DNA of 64,000 bases from Burkholderia vietnamiensis LMG 10929. GTDB lineage: Bacteria; Pseudomonadota; Gammaproteobacteria; Burkholderiales; Burkholderiaceae. The DNA lies in the NCBI RefSeq assembly GCF_000959445.1, contig NZ_CP009630.1:1674001-1738000 (forward strand), given 5' to 3'. Below the pieces are notes generated by a model. The model saw nothing but the letters and a program-made list of their open reading frames with translations. It did not search any database and was not told the origin of the DNA. Numbering within the stretch: the first letter of the stretch is position 1; every line of letters starts with the position of its first letter. Below, piece after piece: positions 63,354 through 64,000 of this stretch. The position numbers and the translations under genes are program-made.

Positions 63354-64000
63354 TCAGAGTTGCGCCGACAGGCGCTTGATTTCGCGGTTGAGCACGCGCT
63401 CGTTGTCCGAATAGTCGATCGGCACGTCGATCACGTGCACACCCGGTGTCGCAAAGCATTCGCGCAGCAGCGGCTCGAGATCGTCGGCCGCCTCGACGCG
63501 GTGCCCGTGCGCGCCGTAGCTCTGCGCATATGCGACGAAATCGGGATTCTTCAGCGTCATCGCGAAGTCGGGAAAATTCATGTTCTCCTGCTTCCAGCGG
63601 ATCATCCCGAACGCATCGTCGCGCAGGATCATCACGACGAGGTCGAGCTTCAGCCGCACGGCCGTTTCGAGCTCCTGCGAATTCATCATGAAGCCGCCGT
63701 CGCCGCACACGGCGATCACCTTGCGCTGCGGATGCACGATCCTGGTCGCGATCGCAGACGGCAAGCCGGCGCCCATCGACGCGAGCGCGTTGTCGAGCAG
63801 CAGCGAGTTCGGCTCGTGCGCGCGCCAGTAACGCGCGAACCAGATCTTGTACATCCCGTTGTCGAGGCAGACGATCCCGTCGACCGGCAGCGCGTTGTAC
63901 AGATCGTTGACGATCCGCACCGGATACATCGGGAAGCGCGGATCGTGCTGGCCCTTCTGCAGATGCGCTTCGAAATGCGCCTTGATCATTGTGAAGCGCT
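63354..64000 (-). CDS. Thiamine-diphosphate-dependent enzyme (acetolactate synthase-like), N-terminus outside window
   Basis: Only the C-terminal 214 residues are present; the frame stays open through the window edge (in-frame RFTMIKAHFEAH), so the ATG at 63989 is internal. The TPP-binding motif is complete: GDGGFMMNSQELETAVR starts it and the Asp pair in ILRDDAFGMI closes it. The phrase LLDNALASMGAGLPSAIATR is typical of acetolactate synthase and related carboligases/decarboxylases. Which reaction it catalyses cannot be decided without the N-terminal domains. It forms an operon with the aldehyde dehydrogenase. Confidence 0.9.
   Translation of the reverse strand, partial: RFTMIKAHFEAHLQKGQHDPRFPMYPVRIVNDLYNALPVDGIVCLDNGMYKIWFARYWRAHEPNSLLLDNALASMGAGLPSAIATRIVHPQRKVIAVCGDGGFMMNSQELETAVRLKLDLVVMILRDDAFGMIRWKQENMNFPDFAMTLKNPDFVAYAQSYGAHGHRVEAADDLEPLLRECFATPGVHVIDVPIDYSDNERVLNREIKRLSAQL

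Overview
The window is very GC-rich, its genes are tightly packed with strong third-position G/C bias, and its gene content is that of a Burkholderia, most likely the Burkholderia cepacia complex. The main support is an intact, collinear bceA-bceK set (the first cepacian exopolysaccharide cluster) together with a wsp surface-sensing operon in which the usual WspR diguanylate cyclase is replaced by a receiver-histidine kinase protein (WspHRR). Species and replicon cannot be fixed from sequence reading alone; the accessory-rich mix of regulators and transporters fits a secondary chromosome.

Layout. 1-4358: a truncated methyltransferase, a DUF1345 membrane protein, a PPP-type phosphatase, a RES/Xre toxin-antitoxin pair with operator-like repeats, and a polar amino-acid binding protein. 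4359-8784: a gene-poor stretch around a sigma-54 dependent, VpsR-like regulator and a PF10118 metal-dependent hydrolase. 8785-13680: an FKBP isomerase and two regulator/efflux units (AraC + DHA2 MFS, HxlR + MFS), the first interrupted by an 86-bp tandem repeat. 13830-28658: the bce cluster, bceB to bceK leftward and bceA rightward from a 427-bp AT-richer control region, bounded by strong hairpin terminators at both ends. 28786-33526: an orphan protein with a transposase-derived DNA-binding domain, a 1.2-kb gene desert, and an ECF42-type sigma factor operon with two DGPF (YCII) proteins and a 14-copy 9-bp minisatellite. 34259-45321: stress-type envelope proteins, a PerM-like transporter, redox enzymes, MntH, AraC and LysR regulators, a second 9-bp minisatellite in front of an OsmC protein, and a Dyp peroxidase. 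45527-49873: an ABC exporter preceded by a possible leader peptide, riboflavin synthase and a ClC channel with fluoride-type motifs. 50152-59416: wspHRR-wspA-B-C-D-E-F, all leftward with ATGA couplings from wspA onward. 60000-64000: an Na+/H+ antiporter, an aldehyde dehydrogenase and a truncated thiamine-diphosphate enzyme.

How it works together. BceA supplies GDP-mannose and BceC UDP-glucuronate; BceB primes undecaprenyl phosphate; BceG, H, J and K add sugars; BceI polymerises; BceE and BceF export, with BceF autokinase activity opposed by the BceD phosphatase. No Wzx flippase is present here; in cepacian producers it is in a second cluster elsewhere. The Wsp pathway and the VpsR-like regulator are both plausible inputs into exopolysaccharide and biofilm control, but no direct link is visible in the sequence.

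The most noteworthy non-standard signals are the repeats (86-bp units between an AraC gene and its neighbouring efflux gene; two look-alike 9-bp minisatellites), the leader-peptide/hairpin arrangement before the ABC exporter, the transposase-derived chimera beside the bce cluster, and the WspHRR output protein. No tRNA, rRNA, CRISPR array or intact insertion sequence was seen.
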